A stretch of 64,000 nt of DNA. Origin: Mangrovimonas sp. ST2L15. GTDB lineage: Bacteria > Bacteroidota > Bacteroidia > Flavobacteriales > Flavobacteriaceae. The translations under genes were made by a program, and so were the position numbers. The notes beneath the pieces are model-generated. The model was not told where the DNA came from and made no database searches. It worked only from the letters and a program-made list of their open reading frames with translations. Within the stretch, counting starts at the first letter, position 1. Each line of letters opens with the position of its first letter. The DNA lies in assembly GCF_001280515.1 (NCBI RefSeq), contig NZ_LBIQ01000030.1, forward strand, positions 1,054,001 through 1,118,000, read 5' to 3'. Of the stretch, positions 1-9,483 are shown in pieces.

Positions 1-2
1 TG

Positions 3-512
3 TATTTGGCTGAAATGGAATCACCCATAAAATTAAAAACCACCCAGTTTATGCTCACCACTCCAGATTACGATTGGGAGCGCATCGATTTTTGGGTCAA
101 TGAAGGACCTGCAGTCATTAAAAACAACGGTAAAATTTACATCACTTTTTCTGCAAGTGCGACTGGAGCATGTTATTGTATGGGACTTATGGAGGCTGAT
201 GAAGATGCCGACTTATTAGATAGAAATTCTTGGAAGAAATCCAGATATCCTGTTTTGCAGACTGATGAAGATAAAGGGATTTATGGGCCTGGGCACAACT
301 CTTTTACAGTTGATGAGAATGGAAAACCATTAAGCGTTTATCACGCTCGAGATTATGAAAAGGCAGTTGGTGATCCAGAATTTGTCCCAAAAACAGATAA
401 GCGGCCTTTAAAAGAAATAATAGCAGATCCATTATATGATCCAAACCGTCACGCCCGAGTGATGGAAGTAAAATTTGATGAAAACGGCAGACCCAATTTC
501 GAATATTATTAA
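3..512 (+). CDS. Glycoside hydrolase family 43 protein, C-terminal part (5' truncated by window edge)
   Basis: The reading frame is open from the first bases of the window and stops at 510-512, so the true start lies upstream. The visible ~169 residues look like the end of a GH43 five-bladed propeller of the alpha-L-arabinofuranosidase/xylosidase type: WVNEGPAV, ITFSASATGACYCMG, GIYGPGHNSF, VYHARDY and DPNRHARV are typical GH43 blades 4-5 patterns, and the Glu in NEGPAV fits the family's catalytic acid. Expected role is releasing L-arabinose from arabinan or arabinoxylan side chains in the periplasm or outside the cell. It ends 1 nt before the GH51 gene, so the two are surely co-transcribed at the head of the arabinose operon. 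The exact GH43 subfamily and the presence of a signal peptide cannot be judged from this fragment. Confidence 0.85.
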   Translation, partial: YLAEMESPIKLKTTQFMLTTPDYDWERIDFWVNEGPAVIKNNGKIYITFSASATGACYCMGLMEADEDADLLDRNSWKKSRYPVLQTDEDKGIYGPGHNSFTVDENGKPLSVYHARDYEKAVGDPEFVPKTDKRPLKEIIADPLYDPNRHARVMEVKFDENGRPNFEYY

Positions 513-513
513 A

Positions 514-2541
514 ATGAAACATTCATTTTTTAAATACACGTTTTTAATTGCCATAACTCTTGGAATTTGTTTGAGTTGCAAGGAGCAGGAAGCAACTCCA
601 GGAAAAGGTTCTGGGTCTACAGAGGTGGCTCATTTGCAGGTGGACTTAAGTGATACTGGGATAAAAGTCCAACCAACCATGTATGGTATTTTCTTTGAAG
701 ACATCAACTTTGCCGCAGATGGAGGGTTATATGCTGAAATGATTAAAAATCGCTCGTTTGAATTTTTGTTACCAAAAATTGGATGGAGTGAACCAAATAG
801 CAATAAACACAGTCATAATAATGAATCGGGGATCTTAAATCCTATTCAATATACCGGTGAAAATTCCAACCATCGCTATGCTCGTGTTGAGGTGAAAGGA
901 CCGAACTACGAATTAATTAATGAAGGATTCCGTGGTATGGGTGTCAAAAAAGATGGGAAATATAACTTGACACTTGATGCCAAAAAAGTAAGCGGTGATA
1001 TCAAAAAAATACAAGTTCAATTAATAGATACACTTCAAAATGTTTTAGGTGAAGCATTTATTATTCCCGATGGTGAAACTTGGAAAAACTACAAGGCTCA
1101 ATTAACCGCCTCAAAAACTGAAGGAAAAGCGCAGCTTAAATTGACATTTGAGGGTGCAGGAGTTATTGATTTGGATATGATTTCCATGTTTCCAGAAGAT
1201 ACATGGAAAGGAAGAGAAAGAGGGTTGAGAAAAGACTTAGTGCAATTATTAGCTGATTTAAATCTGGGGTTTTTGAGATTTCCTGGAGGCTGTATCGTTG
1301 AAGGTAGAACTTTGGAAAGACGCTACCAATGGAAGAAAACGGTTGGAGGTATAGAAGATCGTGAGGTATTGGTAAACCGTTGGAATACCGAATTTATGCA
1401 CAAATTCACTCCAGATTATTATCAAAGTTTTGGATTGGGCTTTTTTGAATATTTCCAGCTTTCTGAAGATTTAGGTGCAGAACCTTTGCCTATTTTAAGT
1501 TGCGGGATTGCGTGCCAATTTAATACAGGTGAACTTGTTCCTATGGAAGAATTGGATCCCTATGTTCAAGATGCTTTGGATATGATAGAATTTGCCAACG
1601 GAAGTGTTTCTACAGAATGGGGAAAACTGCGGGCAGAAATGGGACATCCTGAACCATTCAACTTAAAATACATAGGAATAGGTAATGAACAATGGGGAGA
1701 AGTTTACATAGAACGATATAAAGTCTTTCATAAAGCGATTAAAGAAGTCTATCCAGAGATTGTGATTGTGTCTGGTAGTGGTCCATTTCCTGATGGAGAT
1801 TATTTCGAGTACGGTTGGGAACAGCTTAAGGCCATGAATGCTGAAATTGTTGATGAACACTATTACCGATCACCCGAGTGGTTTTTAGAAAATGCAGACA
1901 GATATGATGGCTATGACCGCAAGGGACCAAAAGTTTTTGCAGGTGAATATGCAGCGCATCCAAAAGATGTGGAAGATGGCCCCAAGGAAAACAATTGGGA
2001 AGGCGCACTTGCTGAAGCTGCTTTTATGACTGGTTTGGAACGTAATGCAGATGTGGTAACAATGACATCTTACGCCCCTTTAATGGCTCATATTGACGCA
2101 TTTCAATGGGCGCCAGATATGATTTGGTTTAATAACTTGGAGTCTTATGGTACACCCAATTATTATGTTCAAAAGCTTTTCGCTAATAACCCTGGTACCG
2201 ATGTGGTCCATATTACAAAAAATGGGGAAGTGCTCGCAGGTGAGGGTGATTTGTATGCGTCAGCCGTAAAAGATAGCAACGCTGGAGAGTTGATTATAAA
2301 GATCATTAATACTTCCAAATGGAGTCAGAAGATTCAAATTGGAATACAAAATGGAGCTATTCATGATACAGCCGAACATGTTGTTTTAAAAAGCGAGGAA
2401 TTATCAGATTCAAACACATTTGAAACTCCAGAAAAAATTAGCCCAAAATCAATTGAAATCAATGTAAATGATGAGCAAATTGAGTTAGAATTACAGTCTA
2501 ACTCAGTAAATATGTTAAAAGTAAAAATTAAAAGTGTATAA
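514..2541 (+). CDS. GH51 alpha-L-arabinofuranosidase, lipoprotein
   Basis: This gene encodes 675 residues of a GH51 exo-alpha-L-arabinofuranosidase that releases L-arabinose. I chose the ATG at 514 because it gives a lipoprotein signal (MKHSFFKY..., lipobox LGICLSC); an in-frame ATG at 475 lies inside the GH43 gene and would put 13 polar residues before the signal. A beta-sandwich, CBM4/9-like segment falls at about residues 110-230, followed by the TIM barrel. The acid/base Glu392 sits in GIGNEQW and the nucleophile Glu478 in VFAGEYAAH, both at the expected GH51 positions; the all-beta C-terminal domain is complete. Lipidation suggests attachment to the inner face of the outer membrane or to the surface, supplying arabinose to the kinase, epimerase and isomerase encoded just downstream. 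Confidence 0.93.
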   Translation: MKHSFFKYTFLIAITLGICLSCKEQEATPGKGSGSTEVAHLQVDLSDTGIKVQPTMYGIFFEDINFAADGGLYAEMIKNRSFEFLLPKIGWSEPNSNKHSHNNESGILNPIQYTGENSNHRYARVEVKGPNYELINEGFRGMGVKKDGKYNLTLDAKKVSGDIKKIQVQLIDTLQNVLGEAFIIPDGETWKNYKAQLTASKTEGKAQLKLTFEGAGVIDLDMISMFPEDTWKGRERGLRKDLVQLLADLNLGFLRFPGGCIVEGRTLERRYQWKKTVGGIEDREVLVNRWNTEFMHKFTPDYYQSFGLGFFEYFQLSEDLGAEPLPILSCGIACQFNTGELVPMEELDPYVQDALDMIEFANGSVSTEWGKLRAEMGHPEPFNLKYIGIGNEQWGEVYIERYKVFHKAIKEVYPEIVIVSGSGPFPDGDYFEYGWEQLKAMNAEIVDEHYYRSPEWFLENADRYDGYDRKGPKVFAGEYAAHPKDVEDGPKENNWEGALAEAAFMTGLERNADVVTMTSYAPLMAHIDAFQWAPDMIWFNNLESYGTPNYYVQKLFANNPGTDVVHITKNGEVLAGEGDLYASAVKDSNAGELIIKIINTSKWSQKIQIGIQNGAIHDTAEHVVLKSEELSDSNTFETPEKISPKSIEINVNDEQIELELQSNSVNMLKVKIKSV

Positions 2542-2550
2542 AATACACTT
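2532..2550. promoter_or_regulatory. Palindromic operator candidate upstream of araB
   Basis: AAGTGTA-TAAAA-TACACTT is a perfect 7-bp inverted repeat overlapping the GH51 stop codon, 16 nt before the araB -7 box. A near copy (16 of 19 positions) lies at 11419-11437 at the start of the GH97 gene. The shared site suggests one regulator for the arabinose locus. A Nudix-type AraR known from Bacteroides is a candidate, but this is inference, and no regulator gene is in the window. Confidence 0.55.
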
Positions 2551-2566
2551 AAATTAATCTAAAACG

Positions 2567-2574
2567 TATCTTTG
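2567..2574 (+). promoter_or_regulatory. -7 box of an araB promoter
   Basis: TATCTTTG matches the Bacteroidota -7 consensus TAnnTTTG and lies 23 nt before the araB ATG. No good -33 TTTG is seen at the usual spacing; the region is occupied by the palindrome at 2532-2550. This would be an internal promoter, since GH51 is only 56 nt upstream. Confidence 0.5.
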
Positions 2575-2597
2575 TTAAGCAAACTAAAGTAGTAAAG

Positions 2598-4289
2598 ATG
2601 AAAACATATGTTATAGGGTTAGATTACGGTTCAGATTCTGTTCGTGCCGTTTTAATTGATACCCAAAATGGTGCAGAATTGGCTTCAGAGGTTTTTTGGT
2701 ATCCTAGATGGAAGCAAAATAAATATTGCAATCCAGGAATTAATCAGTTCCGTCAACATCCCCTGGATCATATTGAGGGATTGGAGCATACTATTACTTC
2801 TGTAATGAACCAAAGTGGTGTTAATCCCGAAGCTGTTAAAGGGATATGTATTGATACCACAGGATCATCTCCTATGCCTTTGACTGTTGATGGGACTCCA
2901 TTGGCTTTAGTAGAAGGATTTGAAGAAAACCCAAACGCCATGATGGTGCTTTGGAAAGATCATACATCAGTAAAAGAGGCCAATGAAATTAATGAATTGG
3001 CTCGCTCTTGGGGAGGTGAAGATTACACTAGGTTTGAAGGAGGTATTTATTCTTCAGAATGGTTCTGGGCCAAGATTTTGCATATAGCAAGAGAAGATAA
3101 ACAAGTGAAAGAACAGGCTCATACTTGGATGGAACATTGTGATTTCATAACCTACCTGTTAGCTGATAATAAGGATTTAAAATCTTTTAAAAGAAGTCGA
3201 TGTGCGGCAGGACATAAAGCCATGTGGCATGAGAGCTGGGGCGGTCTGCCTGCCAAGGAATTTTTATCCCAGTTAGATCCTTATTTGGCAAATTTAAAGG
3301 ACAACTTATACGAACACACGTTCACATCAGATGATATAGCAGGTCATTTAAACGAAGAATGGGCGGAAAAATTGGGACTTACAACCAAAACGATCATTGC
3401 CGTTGGAACTTTTGATGCGCATTCAGGAGCTGTTGGAGCTAAAGTAGATCACAATGCGTTGGTTCGCGTTATGGGAACTTCAACCTGTGATATAATGGTA
3501 TCGCCCAACGAGGTAATAGGAGATAATTGTGTAAAAGGAATTTGCGGACAAGTAGATGGTTCTGTGATTCCCGGGATGATTGGTTTGGAAGCAGGACAAT
3601 CAGCATTTGGAGATGTATTGGCTTGGTTTAAGGATGTCCTTTCCTGGCCCATAGATAATTTGGTTATGACCTCAAATGTTTTGACCGATGATCAAAAGAA
3701 ATCCCTAAATGACGAAATAGAAGCTAAGTTTATTAGAACCTTAGCAGAACAGGCAGAGCGTATTCCTATTTCTGAGGCTATTCCAATTGCCTTGGATTGG
3801 GTTAACGGAAGACGAACTCCAGACGCTAATCAAGAGTTGAAGAGTGCCATTTCTGGAATATCCTTAGGGACCAAAGCACCTCACATTTTCAAAGCTTTAG
3901 TAAACTCTATTTGTTTTGGATCTAAAATGATTGTTGATCGTTTTGAAAGTGAAGGTGTGAATATTGATTCCGTCATCGGCATTGGTGGTGTAGCTAGAAA
4001 ATCCCCGTTCATTATGCAGACCTTGGCAAATGTCTTGAACATGCCTATTAAAGTTGCCGAGTCTGATCAAGCACCTGCTTTAGGAGCTGCTATCTACGCA
4101 GCAGTTGCGGCAGGCATATATGAAGATGTTATTGAAGCAAGCAAGGTGATGGGAAGTGATTTTGAAGCTGAATATTTTCCACAGTCAGAACAAGTGAAAA
4201 TTTACGCCAATTATATGGAGTCCTACAAGACCTTGGCGGCATTTATTGAAAGTACTTTAAATCAAAAGAAATATGAGCACCAAGTATAA
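2598..4289 (+). CDS. araB: Ribulokinase
   Basis: FGGY-family carbohydrate kinase of 563 residues, the usual ribulokinase length. It phosphorylates L-ribulose to L-ribulose 5-phosphate with ATP in the cytoplasm. The N-terminal actin-like fold begins with VIGLDYGSDSVRAVL; the C-terminal domain carries the ATP-site pattern GIGGVARKSPFIMQ and the late ALGAAIYAAVAAG. Its identity as ribulokinase rather than xylulokinase or glycerol kinase rests on length and on the neighbouring araD and araA. Its last 17 bases overlap the start of araD, indicating translational coupling. Expression is probably driven from the operon promoter upstream of the window and from the -7 box at 2567. Confidence 0.95.
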   Translation: MKTYVIGLDYGSDSVRAVLIDTQNGAELASEVFWYPRWKQNKYCNPGINQFRQHPLDHIEGLEHTITSVMNQSGVNPEAVKGICIDTTGSSPMPLTVDGTPLALVEGFEENPNAMMVLWKDHTSVKEANEINELARSWGGEDYTRFEGGIYSSEWFWAKILHIAREDKQVKEQAHTWMEHCDFITYLLADNKDLKSFKRSRCAAGHKAMWHESWGGLPAKEFLSQLDPYLANLKDNLYEHTFTSDDIAGHLNEEWAEKLGLTTKTIIAVGTFDAHSGAVGAKVDHNALVRVMGTSTCDIMVSPNEVIGDNCVKGICGQVDGSVIPGMIGLEAGQSAFGDVLAWFKDVLSWPIDNLVMTSNVLTDDQKKSLNDEIEAKFIRTLAEQAERIPISEAIPIALDWVNGRRTPDANQELKSAISGISLGTKAPHIFKALVNSICFGSKMIVDRFESEGVNIDSVIGIGGVARKSPFIMQTLANVLNMPIKVAESDQAPALGAAIYAAVAAGIYEDVIEASKVMGSDFEAEYFPQSEQVKIYANYMESYKTLAAFIESTLNQKKYEHQV

Positions 4290-4974
4290 ATCATTAAAAG
4301 AAGAATGTTATGAAGCCAATATGCAACTCAATGCTCTTGACTTGGTTGTGTATACCTTCGGAAATGTAAGTGCTGTAGATCGTCAAAATGGTGTATTTGC
4401 CATTAAACCTAGTGGCGTTCCTTATGAGGTTTTAAAACCAGAAGACATAGTCATTCTGGATTATGATAACAATATAGTAGAAGGCAGTATGAGACCTTCT
4501 TCTGATACCAAAACGCATTCGTTTTTATACAAAAACTGGGATGATATTGGAGGTATCGCCCATACTCATGCCAAGTATTCCGTTTCTTGGGCACAAGCAC
4601 AAAGGGATGTTCCAATTTTTGGGACTACTCATGCCGACCACTTAACAGCTGATATACCTTGTGCGCCACCTATGAGTGATGATTTGATTGCGGGTAATTA
4701 TGAACACAATACAGGCATTCAAATCATTGATTGTTTCAAAGAAAAAAATCTGTCTCACCAAGAGGTCGAAATGGTGCTTATTGGAAACCATGGACCTTTT
4801 ACCTGGGGTAAAAACGCTGATAAAGCTGTATATAATAGCAAAGTATTAGAGGTAGTAGCTGAAATGGCCTATTTGACATTACAAATTAATCCTGAAGCAC
4901 CTCGATTAAAAGATTCATTAATTAAAAAACACTATGAGCGTAAACATGGTAAAAATGCCTATTACGGTCAATAA
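4273..4974 (+). CDS. araD: L-ribulose-5-phosphate 4-epimerase
   Basis: Class II aldolase-fold epimerase of 233 residues that converts L-ribulose 5-phosphate to D-xylulose 5-phosphate, feeding the pentose phosphate pathway. Zinc ligands are visible as His97 and His99 (IAHTHAKYS) and His173 (IGNHGPF). The substrate-phosphate loops NVSAVD and KPSGVPYE are near the N-terminus. The ATG at 4273 lies inside the end of araB in another frame, a 17-nt overlap. The gene order araB-araD-araA matches the ara clusters of other Bacteroidota. Confidence 0.96.
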   Translation: MSTKYKSLKEECYEANMQLNALDLVVYTFGNVSAVDRQNGVFAIKPSGVPYEVLKPEDIVILDYDNNIVEGSMRPSSDTKTHSFLYKNWDDIGGIAHTHAKYSVSWAQAQRDVPIFGTTHADHLTADIPCAPPMSDDLIAGNYEHNTGIQIIDCFKEKNLSHQEVEMVLIGNHGPFTWGKNADKAVYNSKVLEVVAEMAYLTLQINPEAPRLKDSLIKKHYERKHGKNAYYGQ

Positions 4975-4992
4975 ATATTAAAACTTAATCTC

Positions 4993-6489
4993 ATGATAGA
5001 TATATCAACAAAGGAAGTTTGGTTTATAACAGGAAGCCAACACCTATACGGACCAGAAACTTTAGAGCAAGTAGCGCAAAATTCAACAACCATAGCAAAG
5101 GCTCTTAACGATTCTTCATTGATTCCAGTCAATGTGGTTTTTAAACCAACGGTCAAATCAACTGAGGAAATATATGAAACACTAACAGCAGCTAATCAAG
5201 CTGAAAACTGTATTGGGATTATCACATGGATGCATACGTTTTCACCAGCAAAAATGTGGATAAGAGGCTTAACTGCGCTTCAAAAACCGATGCTTCACTT
5301 ACATACCCAATTCAACAGAGATATTCCTTGGGGAACTATTGATATGGATTTTATGAATTTAAATCAAGCGGCCCATGGAGATCGTGAGTTTGGATTTATG
5401 GTAAGTCGCCTTAGAAAGAACAGAAAGGTTGTTGTTGGACACTGGAAAGAAGATTCTGTACAAAAGCAAATTGGAGATTGGACACGTGTAGCAGCTGGTT
5501 GGGATGATTGGCAAGGAGCAAAATTTGCACGTTTTGGTGATAATATGAGATTTGTTGCGGTGACAGATGGAGATAAAGTAGAAGCTGAAACAAAATTTGG
5601 TTTTTCTGTAAACACCTATGCTGTGGGTGATTTGGTTGAATTTATCAATGCAGTTACTGATGAGCAAATAGATACTTTGGTAAAAGAATATGAATCGTCT
5701 TATCATATGGCTGATAGCCTTTTGGAGGGTGGAGCCAATAGGAGCTCTTTAGTCGAGGCTGCAAGAATAGAGCTTGGATTGGAAAAATTCTTGGTTGATG
5801 GAGGCTTTAAAGGGTTTACAGATACTTTTGAAGATTTACATGGAATGAGACAATTACCGGGAATTGCCGTACAAAGGTTGATGGAAAAAGGGTATGGTTT
5901 TGCTGGAGAAGGCGATTGGAAAACAGCAGCATTGGTAAGAGCTATGAAAGTGATGGGTTCTGGTTTGGAAGGTGGAAATGCCTTTATGGAAGATTATACC
6001 TATCACCTAGATCCAAAAGCTCCAAGGATTTTAGGTTCACATATGTTGGAAGTAGATCCAGTTTTGGCAGCAGATAAACCTAGTTGTGAAGTACATCCTT
6101 TGGGAATTGGAGGTAAAGAAGACCCTGTACGTCTTGTATTCAATGGAAGGGAAGGTGACTCTTTGGTGGCGGCTTTAATGGATTTTGGCAACAGATTTAG
6201 ATTGTTGGTTAATAAAACAGTGGGAGAAAAAGTTAAAGAAGCTTTGCCTAAATTGCCCGTAGCAAGAATCATGTGGAAACCACTTCCTGATTTTGAAACA
6301 GCTTGTATGGCTTGGATTTTAGGAGGAGGTGCTCATCATACGTGTTATAGTGAGAATGTGAGTGTGGAACAACTTGAAGATTTCGCTGAAATGGCTGGAA
6401 TAGAATCTTTGGTTATTGATGAAGATACGACCATCAGAAATTTTAAAAACACCATTCATTCTAATGAGGCCTATTTTAGGTTCCAATAG
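4993..6489 (+). CDS. araA: L-arabinose isomerase
   Basis: This 498-residue protein interconverts L-arabinose and L-ribulose, the first intracellular step of arabinose use. It is close to the length of E. coli AraA (500). Typical AraA stretches are seen throughout: [12 protein letters not shown] at the N-terminus, [38 protein letters not shown] with a metal-binding Glu, EDYTYHL with the second Glu, GSHMLEV with a ligand His, and GGGAHHTCY with the C-terminal ligand His. It lies 18 nt downstream of araD in the same operon. It appears intact and should be an active Mn-dependent enzyme. Confidence 0.97.
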   Translation: MIDISTKEVWFITGSQHLYGPETLEQVAQNSTTIAKALNDSSLIPVNVVFKPTVKSTEEIYETLTAANQAENCIGIITWMHTFSPAKMWIRGLTALQKPMLHLHTQFNRDIPWGTIDMDFMNLNQAAHGDREFGFMVSRLRKNRKVVVGHWKEDSVQKQIGDWTRVAAGWDDWQGAKFARFGDNMRFVAVTDGDKVEAETKFGFSVNTYAVGDLVEFINAVTDEQIDTLVKEYESSYHMADSLLEGGANRSSLVEAARIELGLEKFLVDGGFKGFTDTFEDLHGMRQLPGIAVQRLMEKGYGFAGEGDWKTAALVRAMKVMGSGLEGGNAFMEDYTYHLDPKAPRILGSHMLEVDPVLAADKPSCEVHPLGIGGKEDPVRLVFNGREGDSLVAALMDFGNRFRLLVNKTVGEKVKEALPKLPVARIMWKPLPDFETACMAWILGGGAHHTCYSENVSVEQLEDFAEMAGIESLVIDEDTTIRNFKNTIHSNEAYFRFQ

Positions 6490-6513
6490 GATTAACTTTA
6501 AAAATCCATCTAT

Positions 6514-7686
6514 ATGAATATCTTAAAACGTTCCATACATTGTATATTGGTTGCATTGATTTTTATCAATGTGTCTTGTAAAGACAATAAAACGGAACAA
6601 AAAACAGAAAATGAAATGGAAGTGGAGAATAAATCTACAATAACAAAAACGACATTCGGGCAAATGCCTGATTCAACAACTGTTGATCAATATACTTTAA
6701 AGAATAGCAATGGAGTTGAGATGAATGTCATTACTTATGGCGGAAGAATCACCTCATTTAAAGTTCCAAATAAACAAGGAGCGTTTGAGAATGTCATTTT
6801 AGGATTTGACAATTTAGAAGATTATCTAGGGGATAATCCATTTTTTGGGGCCTTGATAGGACGCTATGGGAATCGAATTGCCAATGCCAAATTCACTTTG
6901 GATGGTTCAGAATATACTTTGGCAACCAATGATGGTCCTAATTCCCTTCACGGAGGTGTTAATGGTTTTGATAGGGTAGTTTGGAATGCTGAGCCCATTG
7001 AAGGAGGGGATGCTGCCGTTTTAAAACTAACTTATACTAGCAAAGATGGAGAAGAAGGTTTTCCTGGAACTTTAGAAGTGACCGTTGTTTATACCTTAAC
7101 CAATGATGATGCCCTAGAGGTATCTTATGAGGCTACAACTGATAAAACAACAGTGGTAAATTTAACGCAACACAGTTACTTTAATTTATCGGGAGATTTT
7201 TCTAAAACAATTTTAGATCATGAGGTGGTATTGAATTCAGATGCTTATTTACCGGTTGATGCTACTTTGATTCCAACTGGAGAAATTAGAAAAGTGGAAG
7301 GGACACCGTTTGATTTCAGACAATCAAAATTAATTGGTAAAGAAATTAATGCTGAAAATGAGCAATTGGATCTTGGGAAAGGTTATGACCATTGTTGGGT
7401 CTTGAATGGAGAAGGCATGCGATTGGTTGCCTCTGCCTATGAGGCCAATAGTGGAAGGTTTATGGAAGTATATACCGATGAACCTGGAATTCAATTTTAC
7501 ACAGGTAACTTTTTGGATGGAACATTGCCTATGCCAAATGGCGGGACCTATGGACACAGAACAGGATTTTGTTTAGAAACCCAACATTATCCAGATTCTC
7601 CAAACCAATCAGAATTTCCAACAACTGTTTTAAAACCAGGAGAAACGTATCAGTCTAAAACCACTTTTAAATTTTCAACTAAATAA
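6514..7686 (+). CDS. galM: Aldose 1-epimerase (mutarotase), lipoprotein
   Basis: GalM-family mutarotase of 390 residues that interconverts alpha and beta anomers of aldoses. Family motifs are GRYGNRIANAKF, NSLHGGVNGFD with the first catalytic-site His, TQHSYFNLSG with the second His, and LETQHYPDSPN with the catalytic Glu. Unlike cytoplasmic GalM, it starts with a lipoprotein signal peptide (lipobox FINVSC), so it is exported and lipid-anchored. It lies 24 nt after araA and 22 nt before the symporter, so it probably equilibrates arabinose released by the GH43/GH51 enzymes before uptake. Confidence 0.93.
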   Translation: MNILKRSIHCILVALIFINVSCKDNKTEQKTENEMEVENKSTITKTTFGQMPDSTTVDQYTLKNSNGVEMNVITYGGRITSFKVPNKQGAFENVILGFDNLEDYLGDNPFFGALIGRYGNRIANAKFTLDGSEYTLATNDGPNSLHGGVNGFDRVVWNAEPIEGGDAAVLKLTYTSKDGEEGFPGTLEVTVVYTLTNDDALEVSYEATTDKTTVVNLTQHSYFNLSGDFSKTILDHEVVLNSDAYLPVDATLIPTGEIRKVEGTPFDFRQSKLIGKEINAENEQLDLGKGYDHCWVLNGEGMRLVASAYEANSGRFMEVYTDEPGIQFYTGNFLDGTLPMPNGGTYGHRTGFCLETQHYPDSPNQSEFPTTVLKPGETYQSKTTFKFSTK

Positions 7687-7708
7687 CTCATTATAACTAA
7701 CTAAACTT

Positions 7709-9412
7709 ATGCAAGCATTAGAATTATATGATTGGCTAGTGATTGGAATATTTGCCGTTGTACTCATAGGAATTATAGTCTATGTGGTAAAGCAAAAACA
7801 ATCCAATTCGGCCGACTATTTTCTAGGTGGTAAGGACGCCACTTGGATAGCAATAGGGTCCTCCATTTTTGCATCAAATATTGGTTCAGAACATTTAATT
7901 GGTTTGGCAGGTGCCGGAGCCTCAAGTGGAATGGCCATGGCACATTGGGAAATCCAAGGTTGGATGATTTTGATTTTAGGATGGGTTTTTGTCCCATTTT
8001 ACACCCGAAGTATGGTGTATACCATGCCCGAGTTTTTAGAAAGAAGATACAATAAAGAATCTAGGACCATACTTTCAGTAATTTCCCTGATTAGTTATGT
8101 GTTGACCAAAGTAGCAGTTACGGTTTATGCTGGAGGTTTGGTCTTTCAACAGGTTTTTGGAATTGAAACCTTGTGGGGAATCGATTTCTTTTGGATAGCA
8201 GCTATTGGATTGGTTGTTATTACAGCTTTGTATACTATTTTTGGTGGGATGAAATCGGTACTTTATACCTCGGTTTTACAAACCCCAATTCTTCTTTTAG
8301 GATCTTTAATAATCGTGGTTTTAGGACTACGTGAATTAGGTGGCTGGGACAAAATGATGGAAATTACAAGTGCCGTAACCGTAAATGATTATGGCAATTC
8401 CATGACAGATTTGATTAGAAGTAACAAAGATCCAAATTTCCCTTGGTTGGGAGCTTTAATAGGTTCTTCTATTATCGGATTTTGGTATTGGTGTACCGAT
8501 CAGTATATTGTTCAGAGAGTACTTTCTGGTAAAAATTTAAAGGAATCCAGACGGGGAACTATTTTTGGAGCTTATTTGAAGTTGTTGCCTGTATTTTTGT
8601 TTTTGATTCCAGGGATGATTGCCTTTGCAATCCATCAACAAAGTGTTGGTGCAGGAGGAGAGGGATTCTTACCTTTTCTAGAAAATGGAAATCCAAATGC
8701 CGATGCTGCGTTCCCAACTATGGTTGCTAAATTGTTGCCTGCTGGTGTTAAGGGATTGGTTGTTTGCGGTATTCTTGCGGCTTTAATGAGTTCTTTGGCT
8801 TCGTTGTTTAATTCATCAGCGATGTTATTTACAATAGACTTTTATAAAAAAATAAGACCTAATACTCCTGAGAAAAAGTTAGTGACCATTGGTCAAATAG
8901 CCACTTTGGTGATTGTGATTTTAGGAATCCTATGGATTCCAATTATGAGAAGTGTGGGTGATGTCCTTTATACCTATTTACAGGATGTACAATCTGTTTT
9001 GGCGCCGGGTATAGCTGCAGCCTTCTTATTGGGAATCACATGGAAGAGAACCACAGCACAAGGAGGTATGTGGGGCTTGATTAGTGGTTTGGTTATTGGA
9101 TTAACCCGTTTGGGAGCCAAGGTATATTATACTAATAATTTGGACGCCGCTGATTCGGTATTTAAATACCTGTTCTTTGACTTGAATTGGCTGTTCTTCT
9201 GTGGATGGATGTTCTTGTTCTGTATTTTAATAGTAGTTGGAGTTAGTATGATGACTAAAGCACCAAGTCCTGAGAAGATTAAAGGATTGGTTTTTGGTAC
9301 ATCTACTCCAGAAGAAAGAGCCGAAGTACGAGCAAGCTGGAACCATTGGGATGTGATTCATACCGTAATTATCCTATTGTTCACAGGTGCTTTCTATTAT
9401 TACTTCTGGTAA
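7709..9412 (+). CDS. Sodium:sugar symporter (SSS family), probable arabinose importer
   Basis: Solute:sodium symporter of 567 residues with about 14 membrane segments, spanning nearly the entire length. The SGLT-like signature is clear: FASNIGSEHLIGLAGAGA in the first repeat, VLYTSVLQTPILLLGS, and WYWCTDQYIVQRVLSGKN. The last gene of the arabinose operon, it is followed immediately by a strong terminator. By context it carries L-arabinose across the inner membrane with sodium; the substrate is inferred, and xylose or galactose transport would look the same. No SusC/SusD pair is seen in the window, so outer-membrane entry must be encoded elsewhere. Confidence 0.92.
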   Translation: MQALELYDWLVIGIFAVVLIGIIVYVVKQKQSNSADYFLGGKDATWIAIGSSIFASNIGSEHLIGLAGAGASSGMAMAHWEIQGWMILILGWVFVPFYTRSMVYTMPEFLERRYNKESRTILSVISLISYVLTKVAVTVYAGGLVFQQVFGIETLWGIDFFWIAAIGLVVITALYTIFGGMKSVLYTSVLQTPILLLGSLIIVVLGLRELGGWDKMMEITSAVTVNDYGNSMTDLIRSNKDPNFPWLGALIGSSIIGFWYWCTDQYIVQRVLSGKNLKESRRGTIFGAYLKLLPVFLFLIPGMIAFAIHQQSVGAGGEGFLPFLENGNPNADAAFPTMVAKLLPAGVKGLVVCGILAALMSSLASLFNSSAMLFTIDFYKKIRPNTPEKKLVTIGQIATLVIVILGILWIPIMRSVGDVLYTYLQDVQSVLAPGIAAAFLLGITWKRTTAQGGMWGLISGLVIGLTRLGAKVYYTNNLDAADSVFKYLFFDLNWLFFCGWMFLFCILIVVGVSMMTKAPSPEKIKGLVFGTSTPEERAEVRASWNHWDVIHTVIILLFTGAFYYYFW

Positions 9413-9434
9413 TCTAATGGTTAGATAGAAATAT

Positions 9435-9464
9435 AAAAAAACCGGGTATTTACCCGGTTTTTTT
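9435..9464. terminator. Bidirectional intrinsic terminator between arabinose operon and GH97
   Basis: An 8-bp GC-rich stem ACCGGGTA/TACCCGGT (9441-9448 with 9451-9458) is flanked by A-run and T-run, so it can end transcription from both the symporter (+) and the GH97 gene (-). Confidence 0.93.
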
Positions 9465-9483
9465 ATTCTTGTATTTATGTAAT

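Noticed and set aside
475-513. Upstream in-frame ATG for the GH51 gene
   Set aside because: It lies in the GH43 coding end and would precede the lipoprotein signal with polar residues; ATG 514 follows the GH43 stop directly.
304-522. Open frames on the opposite strand or in other frames of the glycosidase, ara, ppdK and RND genes (for example 304-522, 5359-5706, 27738-28094)
   Set aside because: They lie fully within well-recognised genes, show no family motif, signal or start context, and are explained by codon bias of the real genes.
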